A stretch of 6,002 nt of DNA from an uncultured Bacteroidota bacterium (GTDB taxonomy: Bacteria; Bacteroidota; Bacteroidia; Chitinophagales; Saprospiraceae), in assembly GCA_937926185.1 (NCBI GenBank), contig CALEYM010000455.1, forward strand, positions 1 through 6,002, written 5' to 3'. The number at the start of each line of letters is the position of its first letter. The first letter of the stretch is position 1. The notes under the pieces are model-generated. The model did no database searches and was not told where the DNA came from. It worked only from the letters and a program-made list of their open reading frames with translations. Positions 1-6,002 of the stretch are shown here, one piece after another. The position numbers and the translations under genes were made by a program.

Positions 1-210
1 GACGAAACAGGCATCCATAATCTGCGGGAATTTATCAAAAACATGCAGGCACGCAAGGTAAAAGTAATCCTCTCAGGTGTCGGCCCCCAGCTGCACGAGG
101 AACTGGAAGAAGCGCGGCTGATCTTTTTGGTAGGCAAAAAAAATGTAGTGGCACATATCAGTCAGGCTGTAGAGCGGGCGAAGGAAAACCTGGAAGATGG
201 GGGCAGTTAA
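1..210 (+). CDS. SulP-family anion transporter, C-terminal STAS domain (5' end outside window)
   Basis: Reading from base 1 in frame 1 gives 69 residues and a TAA stop; the gene begins upstream of the window. The visible part looks like the second half of a STAS domain: a DETGIHNLREF segment (the usual D-S/A-T-G-h phospholoop and following helix), a KVKVILSGV beta strand, a PQLHEELEEARL helix, a FLVGKKNVVAHI strand/loop and a closing AVERAKENL helix. The VILSGV-xP pattern and the terminal AxxRA helix are typical of STAS domains at the cytoplasmic C-terminus of SulP sulfate, bicarbonate or other anion transporters. That family assignment is an inference, because the membrane part is not visible. 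A free-standing anti-anti-sigma factor is the alternative. The phospholoop has Glu where Ser or Ala is usual, so regulation by phosphorylation there is unlikely. The gene converges on the XdhC-family gene with 26 bp between stops, so it is probably unrelated to the cox operon. Confidence 0.72.
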   Translation, partial: DETGIHNLREFIKNMQARKVKVILSGVGPQLHEELEEARLIFLVGKKNVVAHISQAVERAKENLEDGGS

Positions 211-240
211 AGGAGGGCGGTTTTATGCCGTACCTTTTAT
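208..240. terminator. Possible hairpin between convergent genes
   Basis: Between the two convergent stop codons, bases 209-213 (AAAGG) can pair with 233-237 (CCTTT). An inner stem of GCGG 217-220 with CCGT 228-231 (one G-U pair) encloses a 7-base loop. A short T-rich run follows on the plus strand. The stem is interrupted by a 3x1 internal loop and the U-tract is poor, so this is a weak candidate for a terminator shared by both genes. Confidence 0.25.
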
Positions 241-1259
241 AAGTACTCGTTTTTGACGGCGATCATCTGCGCCACGATACTCAGCGCGATCTCCCGCGCC
301 GTTTTCGACTTGATCGGCACGCCCACCGGCGCGTGGATGCGTTTCAGGTCTTCTTCCGAAAATCCTTCGGCCAGCAGACGTTCGCGGCGGCGTTCGTTGG
401 ATTTTTTGCTCGACAAGGCGCCGATATAGGCGGCTTTGGAGCGCAGCAACAGGTGCAGGGCCTGATCGTCGATCTTCGGGTCGTGCGCCATGGCCACGGC
501 AAAAGTGTACTCGTCCAGCGGATAATCCGGCATCACCTCGGCGGGATATTCCTCCACTATCCGGTCGGGCGGGGTAGGGAAGTGCGTATTGCGCGCAAAA
601 GCGCTGCGCGGATCGATGACGATCGTTTCGAAATCGAAGTATTTGGCCAGGTGCACCAGTTCGGCCGCCGCATGTGCGGCGCCAATGACAAAGAGCTGAA
701 ACTTTGGCGGAAACACCCGGAGGAACCAGCGTTCCTCCGCGGCCTGCACCGCCTGGCTTTTGCGCTCGCGGTAGGCGCGCAGGGCTTCCTCTGCCAGCCC
801 GGGCCGGGCGGCGGCGCCAATCGTATGGCCGTCGGGCAAAACCAGAAAATGGGCGCTGCCGGGGTCCGAAATCCGGGTTGCCAGTACGCAGCCTTTATTT
901 TCCGAGAGGCAGCGGTGCAACTCCTGCCAGAGCGCCGGCTCGCCGGGCGCGAAAAATTTTTCCAGGAAAATTTCGATGGTACCACCGCAGGTAAGGCCTA
1001 CCGACCAGGCGTCGTCGTCGCTGACGCCGAATTTCAGTTCCCGGCCTTTGCCGCCGGCGTTCGTTTCTCCGGAGGCGCGCAGGATGGCGCCTTCCACGCA
1101 GCCGCCCGACACGGAGCCCAGCATTTCCATTTCCGGACCGATAAACATCATGGCGCCCACCGGGCGCGGAGCGCTGCCCCAGGTATTGATCACCGTGGCA
1201 GCGCTGAACGGTTTGCCTTCAGCCACCCAGCGGTCGATTTGTGGTAAATATTCGCGCAT
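237..1259 (-). CDS. XdhC/CoxI-family molybdenum hydroxylase maturation factor
   Basis: This 340-residue protein belongs to the XdhC/CoxI family, whose studied members (for example Rhodobacter XdhC) bind molybdenum cofactor, promote its sulfuration and deliver it to xanthine-dehydrogenase-type enzymes. The N-terminal domain (about residues 1-100) has the family signatures GSAPRPVGA (28-36) and GSVSGGCVEG (48-57, with Cys54), plus GLTCGG (88-93, with Cys91). The C-terminal Rossmann-like domain starts at FVIGAAH (190-196), continues to VIDPR, and has the AMAHDPKID, YIGALSSKKS and HAPVG-to-EIALSIVAQM segments. The glycine loop reads G-A-A-H where G-A-G-H is common. I chose ATG at 1259 because the family normally begins just before this helix; an upstream TTG at 1310 would add 17 residues that do not resemble the family. 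It is divergent from the cox genes, so coxF/coxI-like service of the CO dehydrogenase is the likely job. Orthology to coxF, coxI or xdhC cannot be separated here. Confidence 0.93.
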   Translation of the reverse strand: MREYLPQIDRWVAEGKPFSAATVINTWGSAPRPVGAMMFIGPEMEMLGSVSGGCVEGAILRASGETNAGGKGRELKFGVSDDDAWSVGLTCGGTIEIFLEKFFAPGEPALWQELHRCLSENKGCVLATRISDPGSAHFLVLPDGHTIGAAARPGLAEEALRAYRERKSQAVQAAEERWFLRVFPPKFQLFVIGAAHAAAELVHLAKYFDFETIVIDPRSAFARNTHFPTPPDRIVEEYPAEVMPDYPLDEYTFAVAMAHDPKIDDQALHLLLRSKAAYIGALSSKKSNERRRERLLAEGFSEEDLKRIHAPVGVPIKSKTAREIALSIVAQMIAVKNEYL

Positions 1260-1412
1260 GACGAACAGAATTGTTTGTTTAGAGCATTGATCAGCCGACC
1301 TGCCAGACAAAAAAGAGGGGTAAACTGTTTAATCGCACTGAAAAAAAACAAGGCGCCGGCTGTTCGCGGAAAAATTGGTAAAAATCCGGGATATTGCTGA
1401 AGGAAAATCCAA

Positions 1413-1442
1413 CAAATATTTTACATTCGCTTGTTCCGGCAA
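1413..1442 (-). promoter_or_regulatory. Candidate Bacteroidota-type promoter for the XdhC-family gene
   Basis: On the minus strand, TTG (1442-1440) is followed after 19 bases by AATATTTG (1420-1413). This is one mismatch from the TAnnTTTG -7 consensus, and the spacing suits the -33 TTG element described for Bacteroidota. It would leave a leader of roughly 145 bases before the ATG at 1259. A poorer -7-like element, CTTTTTTG at 1315-1308, lies closer. Both are sequence matches only. Confidence 0.3.
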
Positions 1443-1467
1443 TTTTGAAATAAACTGAAAAACATTT

Positions 1468-1501
1468 TTTGCGCTATTTGGTTTCCAAAGCATTATATTT
1501 G
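1468..1501 (+). promoter_or_regulatory. Bacteroidota-type -33/-7 promoter for the plus-strand operon
   Basis: TATATTTG at 1494-1501 is a perfect match to TAnnTTTG, the -7 element of the Bacteroidota housekeeping sigma factor. TTTG at 1468-1471 lies 22 bases upstream, at the long end of reported spacing for the -33 element. Transcription would start near 1508, giving a leader of about 16 bases ending in the A-rich ACAAACAAA directly before the ATG at 1524. That arrangement is typical of Bacteroidota, where translation relies on A-rich leaders and not on Shine-Dalgarno pairing. It probably drives the membrane-protein gene and, by read-through across 25 bp, coxMSL. Confidence 0.6.
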
Positions 1502-1523
1502 CAAACCGTGCAGCACAAACAAA

Positions 1524-1973
1524 ATGGAGCATTTCATCGAGCAAGTGTCCGACGAAAAATGCCCCTGCCGAACGAAAAACGAATCCCGGAAACGGCAACC
1601 GGTACCCGTATTGCTTAGCATTCTTATTGCCGTTTTACCCAAGTGTCCTTTTTGCGTTTTTGGCTATTCCGGCGTCATGGTGCTGTGTAGCGGAACGCGT
1701 ATTTACGACCAAAGCCCTGTTTCCTATTGGTATCTGCCGGTCATTGTAGCCGGCGCCGTGGCGCTTAGCCTTTGGTGGAATTACCGCGGGCGGCGCACTT
1801 GGTGGGCGCTGGCGCTGGCAGTTGCCGGCGGCGCGCTGGTAACGCAGGCGACGCGCTTCGGCGCATCCGAAGCCCTGTATTATGCCGGCGCTGGAATGAT
1901 CTTTCTCGGCGTTTTTGTCAACGGCAGTTTTATGCCGTTCTGGAGAAAAACGAAACAGTATCTGCATCTGTAA
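1524..1973 (+). CDS. Small cysteine-motif integral membrane protein, unassigned
   Basis: I do not recognise a named family with certainty. The 149-residue product has a charged 25-residue N-terminal tail with a C-P-C motif (Cys13, Cys15), then about four hydrophobic segments: 27-55, 70-87, 93-110 and 115-136. It ends in a basic tail. The first membrane segment carries PKCPFC (Cys41, Cys44) and a further Cys55. A CPxC pair at the first helix, in a four-helix protein of this size, recalls MerC-type metal transporters and related small Bacteroidota membrane proteins; that is resemblance, not proof. It is supported as a real gene by the -7 element and A-rich leader just upstream, its membrane-protein composition, and its position as apparent first gene of the operon with coxM 25 bp behind. 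Because form I CO dehydrogenase needs copper next to molybdenum, metal handling or thiol chemistry for CoxL maturation is an attractive but untested idea. Confidence 0.75.
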   Translation: MEHFIEQVSDEKCPCRTKNESRKRQPVPVLLSILIAVLPKCPFCVFGYSGVMVLCSGTRIYDQSPVSYWYLPVIVAGAVALSLWWNYRGRRTWWALALAVAGGALVTQATRFGASEALYYAGAGMIFLGVFVNGSFMPFWRKTKQYLHL

Positions 1974-1998
1974 TTTTTTAACCATACCGTGATTAATT

Positions 1999-2871
1999 AT
2001 GATACCACAGGCTTTTGATTACGAATCTCCGGCAACGGTGGGCGAAGCCATAGCGCTCCTGCAGCGCTTCGGCTCCGACGCCAAAATTCTGTCCGGCGGG
2101 CACAGCCTGATCCCCATGATGAAGCTGCGCCTGGCTACGCCCGAACGCATTATCGACATCAGCGGGATTAAAGGTCTGGACTACATCCGCGAAGTAGACG
2201 GCTTTCTCAAAATCGGGGCGCTGGCCAAAGAAGCGGCGCTCGAAGAGTCGGATATCATCGCCCGGAAGTATCCGCTCCTGCTCGACGCCGCGAAAATGAT
2301 CGCCGACCCCTCCGTGCGCAACCGCGCCACCGTGGGCGGCAACCTAGCGCACGGCGACGCCGCCAACGACCACCCCGCCGTCATGCTGGCTTACCGCGCC
2401 GAAATCGTCGCCACCGGCCCCAAGGGCCAGCGCAACATCCCCATCGACGAATTTTTCCTCGGATTCTTTATGACCGCCCTCGAACCCGACGAGATACTGA
2501 CCGAGATCCGTATCCCCATTCCGCCTGCCGGCAGCGGCGGCGCCTACAAAAAGATGGAACGCAAAGTAGGCGATTACGCCACCGCGGCAACAGCCGTACA
2601 ACTCACCGTCGACGGCAGCGGCATTTGCCAGCAGATCGGCATCGGCCTCACCAACGTGAGCGCCGCTCCCATGCGCGCCCAACGCTCGGAAGACGCCCTG
2701 CGCGGACGGAAACTGAGCGACGAACTGATCAAACAGGCTGCCATAATGGCCGGACAGGACTGCGACCCGAATCCCGACCTGCGGGGCTCGATCGAGTACA
2801 AACGCTCCGTGGTGAAAACCCTGACCGAACGCGCTATAAAGGCCGCCATTGAACGGGCCATGAACGCCTGA
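1999..2871 (+). CDS. coxM: Aerobic CO dehydrogenase medium subunit, FAD-binding (CoxM)
   Basis: CoxM binds FAD and passes electrons from the CoxS iron-sulfur clusters to the acceptor (the quinone pool in studied systems). The 290 residues match the usual size of about 290. The FAD-binding domain spans about 1-175, with SGGHSLIP (32-39) and TVGGNLAHGD (111-120) at the same numbering as the AGGHS and TIGG loops of Oligotropha CoxM. Tyr193, in KMERKVGDYA, matches the tyrosine at that number in the Oligotropha protein near the flavin. The C-terminal CO-dehydrogenase flavoprotein domain follows (about 180-285), ending in the YKRSVVKTLTERAI helix. There is no signal peptide. The ATG at 1999 starts the MIPQAFDYESP segment typical of the family; no Shine-Dalgarno sequence is seen. 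coxS begins 31 bp downstream. The sequence alone could fit other CoxM-like hydroxylase subunits; the form I CoxL partner settles the call. Confidence 0.95.
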   Translation: MIPQAFDYESPATVGEAIALLQRFGSDAKILSGGHSLIPMMKLRLATPERIIDISGIKGLDYIREVDGFLKIGALAKEAALEESDIIARKYPLLLDAAKMIADPSVRNRATVGGNLAHGDAANDHPAVMLAYRAEIVATGPKGQRNIPIDEFFLGFFMTALEPDEILTEIRIPIPPAGSGGAYKKMERKVGDYATAATAVQLTVDGSGICQQIGIGLTNVSAAPMRAQRSEDALRGRKLSDELIKQAAIMAGQDCDPNPDLRGSIEYKRSVVKTLTERAIKAAIERAMNA

Positions 2872-2902
2872 TCTTTTCACGTATCAAAAATTTCTGCGAA
2901 AT

Positions 2903-3427
2903 ATGTCGACGAAAAAAATAACCGTCACCATCAACGGGGAAACCCACAGCGCCGAAGTGGAACCGCGCCTGCTGCTGGTGCATTTTATCCGGGAGAATCT
3001 CAGCCTCACCGGTACCCACATCGGCTGCGATACCTCCAACTGCGGCGCCTGCACCGTATTGCTCGACGGCCGCTCGGTAAAATCCTGTACCCTACTGGCT
3101 GTGCAGGCCAATGGCAAGAACATCGTTACCATCGAAGGCATGGCTAAAGGGACTGAATTGCACCCCCTGCAGGAAGGTTTCAAGGAAGAACACGGTCTGC
3201 AATGCGGTTTCTGCACCCCCGGCATGATCATGCGCGCCGCCGACCTGCTCGCGCACAACCCCAACCCGACGGAAGACGAAATCCGCTGGGGTATTTCCGG
3301 CAACCTGTGCCGTTGTACCGGCTATAATAATATCGTAAAAGCCATCCAGTACGCCGCCGAAAAAATCAGGGACACCGGCTCCGACAGCATCCCGTTCACT
3401 ACCCATACCGCGGAAACCACCGCCTAA
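2903..3427 (+). CDS. coxS: Aerobic CO dehydrogenase small subunit, two [2Fe-2S] clusters (CoxS)
   Basis: CoxS is the electron wire between the molybdenum site in CoxL and FAD in CoxM. The 174-residue protein has the plant-ferredoxin-like N-terminal domain with cluster ligands Cys42, Cys47, Cys50 and Cys62 (GCDTSNCGAC, then KSC). The all-helical C-terminal domain has ligands Cys101, Cys104, Cys136 and Cys138 (QCGFCTPG and GNLCRCTGY). All eight ligands are present. Gln100 precedes Cys101, as in relatives where this glutamine contacts the molybdopterin cytosine dinucleotide. The C-terminal tail beyond about residue 155 is acidic to polar and variable. No twin-arginine signal is present, so the protein is cytoplasmic, unlike periplasmic aldehyde oxidoreductases with exported small subunits. 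The start at 2903 gives MSTKKITVTING, the normal family start, after an AT-rich leader without Shine-Dalgarno. Its TAA stop is the first three bases of the downstream tandem repeat. Confidence 0.95.
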   Translation: MSTKKITVTINGETHSAEVEPRLLLVHFIRENLSLTGTHIGCDTSNCGACTVLLDGRSVKSCTLLAVQANGKNIVTIEGMAKGTELHPLQEGFKEEHGLQCGFCTPGMIMRAADLLAHNPNPTEDEIRWGISGNLCRCTGYNNIVKAIQYAAEKIRDTGSDSIPFTTHTAETTA

Positions 3428-3512
3428 ACCCTCTAAACCTTCATAAACCCTCTAAACCCTCTAAACCTTCATAAACCCTCATAAACCAATTCTTCTTCAC
3501 CTTTTTCAAAAC
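3423..3512 (+). other. G-free, probably unstructured leader in front of coxL
   Basis: For 90 consecutive bases the plus strand has no G at all: the repeat tract, then a C/T-rich stretch and a short A-rich run before CoxL's ATG. Transcribed as mRNA this segment can form no G-C or G-U pairs within itself, so it should stay single-stranded. I see no -7 element TAnnTTTG and no Shine-Dalgarno sequence in it. A role in ribosome access to coxL is an inference; the absence of G is directly countable. Confidence 0.6.
3425..3487 (+). repeat. TAAACC-based tandem repeat between coxS and coxL
   Basis: Six full units of 9-10 bases and one partial unit, all starting TAAACC: TAAACCCTC (3425), TAAACCTTCA (3434), TAAACCCTC (3444), TAAACCCTC (3453), TAAACCTTCA (3462), TAAACCCTCA (3472), TAAACC (3482). 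At a higher level this is a perfect 28-bp direct duplication, 3425-3452 equal to 3453-3480, plus a remnant. The first TAA is the coxS stop codon. The alternation of 9- and 10-base units puts TAA in all three forward frames. The unit resembles eukaryotic telomere repeat CCCTAAA by chance or by similar slippage behaviour. No spacer structure is present, so it is not a CRISPR. Confidence 0.9.
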
Positions 3513-3520
3513 GAATACGC

Positions 3521-5890
3521 ATGTTCTGCAATACACCGAAAGAAATTAGCGGCATGGGCCACGGGATGAAGCGCAAGGAGGATGCCCGTTTTATTCAGGG
3601 TAAAGGCCATTATGTGGACGACATCAAGCTGCCCGGCATGCTCTACATGGATATTGTGCGCAGCCCGTATGCTTACGCCAAAATCAAAAAAATAGACGCC
3701 TCCAAGGCGCTCTCCATTCCCGGTGTCCTGGCTGTAATCACCGGCCGCGACCTGGAAAAATACAACCTGCACTGGATGCCCACCCTCATGTCGGACACCC
3801 AGATGGTACTCCCCACCGACACGGTGATGTACTACTCCCAGGAAGTGTGCGCCATCATCGCCACCGAGCGTTATATCGCCGCCGATGGCGTGGCTGCCGT
3901 GGAAGTGGAATACGAACCGATGAAACCCATTGTCGACCCGCATAAATCGATGGACCCGAATGCGCCCGTACTCCGCCCCGACAAGGGGAAAACCGACAAC
4001 CATATCTGGCACTGGGAAGTGGGCGACCGCGACGCCACCGACCGGGTGATGGCCAACGCCGACATCGTGGTTAAAGAACAAATTTATATCCCGCGCATTC
4101 ACGTGGCATCCATTGAAACCTGCGGCTGCGTGGCCAGTTTCGATCCCGTAGAGGGCAAACTCACCATGTACATGACCACCCAGGCCCCGCACGCGATTCG
4201 CACCGTTATAGCCCTGGTGGCCGGCCACGTGGGTCTTTCGGAAGAAAAAATCCGCGTGGTGTCGCCCGACATCGGCGGCGGTTTCGGCGGCAAAGTTCCG
4301 GTTTATCCTGGCTACGTCATCGCTATTGCCGCCTCGGTGCTCATCGGCAAACCCGTCAAGTGGATCGAAGACCGCATGGAAAACCTCCAGGCCGACTCCT
4401 TCGCCCGCGACTACCACATGACCTGCGAACTGGCCGCCAACAAAGACGGCCGCATCCAGGCCCTGCGCATCAAAACACTGGCCGACCACGGCTACACTGA
4501 CGCCGCGGCCAACCCGTCGAAATTCCCGGCGGGCATGTTCTCTATCGTCACCGGATCATACGACTACAACACGGCTTTCACCGAAATGGACGCCGTATAC
4601 ACCAACAAACCGCCCGGCGGGGTGGCTTACCGCTGCTCCTTCCGCGTGACCGAAGCCGTACACGCCATCGAACGTATGGTGGATGTGCTGGCCATGAAAG
4701 TGGGCAAAGACCCCGCACAGCTCCGCATGGAGAATTTTATCAAAAAAAACCAGTTCCCCTACCACTCCGCCCTGGGTTGGGAATACGACAGCGGCGACTA
4801 TCACGCGGCTCTCAAAAAGGCAATGGACATCATCGGCTACGACGCCCTTCGCCGCGAACAGGCCGAAAAACGCCAACGCGGCGAACTCATGGGCATCGGA
4901 ATTTCGAGCTTCACAGAAATCGTCGGCGCCGGCCCGAGCCGCCACTTCGATATTCTGGGTATCAAAATGTTCGACAGCTGCGAGATCCGTGTACACCCCA
5001 CCGGCAAGGCGATAGCCCGCCTCGGCACCAAGTCGCAGGGACAGGGGCACGAAACGACATACGCGCAGATTATCGCCCAGGAACTGGGCATCCCGGCCGA
5101 ACACATCCAGATTGAAGAAGGCGACACCGACACGGCGCCCTACGGCCTCGGCACCTACGCCAGTCGCAGTACGCCCACTGCCGGCGCCGCTGCCGCTATC
5201 GCTGCCCGCAAACTGCGCGACAAGGCCCGCAAAATCGCCGCCTACCTGCTCGAAGTGAGCGAGGAAGACCTGGAATGGGACGTGAACAAATTCTATGTAA
5301 AAGGCGCGCCGGAAAAGGCCAAAACCATCCAGGAGATCGTTTTCGCTGCTTACACCAACCACCCGCTGGGCATGGAAGCCGGCTTCGAGGCGACGCACTA
5401 CTACGATCCGCCGAATCTGACGTTTCCCTTCGGCTCCTATATTTGCGTGGTCGACATCGACAAGGAAACCGGCGAGATCAAGATCCGCCGTTTCGTGGCA
5501 GTCGACGACTGCGGCAACATCATCAACCCGATGATTGTGGAAGGCCAGATACACGGAGGCCTCACCCAGGGCCTGGCGCCGGCAATGTATGAGGAACTCA
5601 TCTACGACGAAGACGGGAATATGCTCAACGGTTCGCTGATGGACTACTTAGTACCCACCGCCGTCGAATCGCCAAAATGGGAAACAGACAAAACCATTAC
5701 GCCTTGTCCGCACCACCCGATCGGCGCCAAGGGCGTGGGCGAATCGCCCACCGTGGGCGCGCCGCCGGCCATTGCCAACGCGATCGTGGACGCGCTTTCG
5801 CACCTCGGCGTCACGCATATCGATATTCCGGTCACACCGATGAAGGTCTGGAATATTTTGCGGGAAAAGGGAGTGGTGGAAGCGGTGTAA
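3521..5890 (+). CDS. coxL: Aerobic CO dehydrogenase large subunit, form I (CoxL)
   Basis: CoxL is the catalytic subunit, oxidising CO with water to CO2 at a Mo-S-Cu site held by molybdopterin cytosine dinucleotide. The 789-residue protein is close to the roughly 800 of the family. The active-site loop GGVAYRCSFR places Cys372 at the copper-ligand position (Cys388 in Oligotropha CoxL); AYRCSFR is diagnostic of form I, whereas form II has AYRGAGR. Aligning indels by eye also places Gln221 (TTQAPH) at Gln240 and Glu741 (KGVGESP) at the catalytic Glu763. Other family blocks are DIGGGFGGK (near 250), WIEDRMENLQADSFARDYHMT, FFTEIVGAGPS-like FTEIVGAGPSR, GTKSQGQGHETTYAQI, EEGDTDTAPYGLGTYASRSTP and NPMIVEGQIHGGL. 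There is no signal peptide. The ATG at 3521 is the first start after an in-frame TAA at 3482 and gives a short N-terminus before the family's GMG and QGKGHYVDD segments. It lies 93 bp after coxS. Confidence 0.97.
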   Translation: MFCNTPKEISGMGHGMKRKEDARFIQGKGHYVDDIKLPGMLYMDIVRSPYAYAKIKKIDASKALSIPGVLAVITGRDLEKYNLHWMPTLMSDTQMVLPTDTVMYYSQEVCAIIATERYIAADGVAAVEVEYEPMKPIVDPHKSMDPNAPVLRPDKGKTDNHIWHWEVGDRDATDRVMANADIVVKEQIYIPRIHVASIETCGCVASFDPVEGKLTMYMTTQAPHAIRTVIALVAGHVGLSEEKIRVVSPDIGGGFGGKVPVYPGYVIAIAASVLIGKPVKWIEDRMENLQADSFARDYHMTCELAANKDGRIQALRIKTLADHGYTDAAANPSKFPAGMFSIVTGSYDYNTAFTEMDAVYTNKPPGGVAYRCSFRVTEAVHAIERMVDVLAMKVGKDPAQLRMENFIKKNQFPYHSALGWEYDSGDYHAALKKAMDIIGYDALRREQAEKRQRGELMGIGISSFTEIVGAGPSRHFDILGIKMFDSCEIRVHPTGKAIARLGTKSQGQGHETTYAQIIAQELGIPAEHIQIEEGDTDTAPYGLGTYASRSTPTAGAAAAIAARKLRDKARKIAAYLLEVSEEDLEWDVNKFYVKGAPEKAKTIQEIVFAAYTNHPLGMEAGFEATHYYDPPNLTFPFGSYICVVDIDKETGEIKIRRFVAVDDCGNIINPMIVEGQIHGGLTQGLAPAMYEELIYDEDGNMLNGSLMDYLVPTAVESPKWETDKTITPCPHHPIGAKGVGESPTVGAPPAIANAIVDALSHLGVTHIDIPVTPMKVWNILREKGVVEAV

Positions 5891-6002
5891 AGGCTACTGG
5901 TTAGCGGGTTGCCTTACGTTTCCTCAAAGGATGACCATGCCAGGCGCTCGTCAACCCCGCAGTAACGAACTTTTCTTTGTCAAATTAATTACCCCGGATG
6001 TT

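Noticed and set aside
1..210. SulP transporter as part of the cox system, supplying sulfur for the Mo-S-Cu site
   Set aside because: The gene converges on the XdhC-family gene and is not co-transcribed with cox genes. Sulfur for the cofactor normally comes from cysteine desulfurase chemistry, so adjacency alone is not enough.
333..1247. Long plus-strand open frame opposite the XdhC-family gene
   Set aside because: It lies wholly antisense to a gene with clear family motifs, and its translation is rich in Gln, Phe, Arg and His with no recognisable domain. GC-biased codons explain the lack of stops.
1329..1598. Minus-strand 89-residue open frame across the divergent region
   Set aside because: It overlaps the promoter and start of the membrane-protein gene, shows no family resemblance and has no sensible start context.
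3425..3487. CRISPR array or true telomere
   Set aside because: The 28-bp copies abut directly with no spacers, so it is not a CRISPR. It is internal to an operon and short, so it is not a chromosome end despite the CCCTAAA-like unit.
3506..4489. Minus-strand 327-residue open frame antisense to coxL
   Set aside because: It is opposite conserved CoxL sequence, and its Val/His/Gly-heavy composition is what reverse-complemented GC-rich coding sequence yields. The same holds for the frame at 4556-5554.
3521..5890. Form II CoxL, xanthine dehydrogenase or aldehyde oxidase large subunit
   Set aside because: The active-site loop is AYRCSFR with the copper-ligand cysteine, not AYRGAGR or other hydroxylase loops, and the similarity to form I CoxL extends across the whole protein.
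5890..5915. Terminator hairpin after coxL
   Set aside because: AAGGC and GCCTT could pair, but the stem is only 5 bp with a 16-base loop and no T-run follows.

Overview
The window carries the structural genes of an aerobic (Mo-Cu) carbon monoxide dehydrogenase, coxM-coxS-coxL, in that order on the plus strand. The large subunit has the AYRCSFR active-site loop that defines form I (true CO-oxidising) CoxL. Gene order M-S-L and all cofactor ligands I could check agree with this. The organism is most likely a GC-rich member of the Bacteroidota. None of the starts has a convincing Shine-Dalgarno sequence, the leader in front of the first plus-strand gene is short and A-rich, and that gene is preceded by a perfect TAnnTTTG -7 element. 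Class or genus cannot be fixed from this sequence; a Saprospiria-like lineage is only a guess.

Layout: 1-210 is the 3' end of a plus-strand gene, read as the C-terminal STAS domain of a SulP-type anion transporter. It converges on a minus-strand XdhC/CoxI-family gene (237-1259), a likely maturation factor for molybdenum hydroxylases. An AT-rich 264-bp divergent region (1260-1523) holds candidate promoters for both directions. It is followed on the plus strand by a small four-helix membrane protein with CPC and CPFC cysteine motifs (1524-1973, not assigned to a family), then coxM (1999-2871, FAD subunit), coxS (2903-3427, two [2Fe-2S] clusters) and coxL (3521-5890, Mo/Cu active site). Between coxS and coxL lies a telomere-like tandem repeat (3425-3487) inside a 90-base stretch with no G on the plus strand. 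The last 112 bases hold no recognisable gene.

How the genes fit together: CoxL oxidises CO at a Mo-S-Cu site, electrons pass through the two CoxS clusters to FAD on CoxM and then, in known systems, to the quinone pool. No subunit has an export signal, so the enzyme should sit on the cytoplasmic side. The divergent XdhC/CoxI protein probably helps insert or sulfurate the cofactor. The cysteine-rich membrane protein at the head of the apparent operon has no known role in CO oxidation and is the least explained gene here. Accessory genes coxD, coxE, coxF and coxG are not in the window and may lie downstream.
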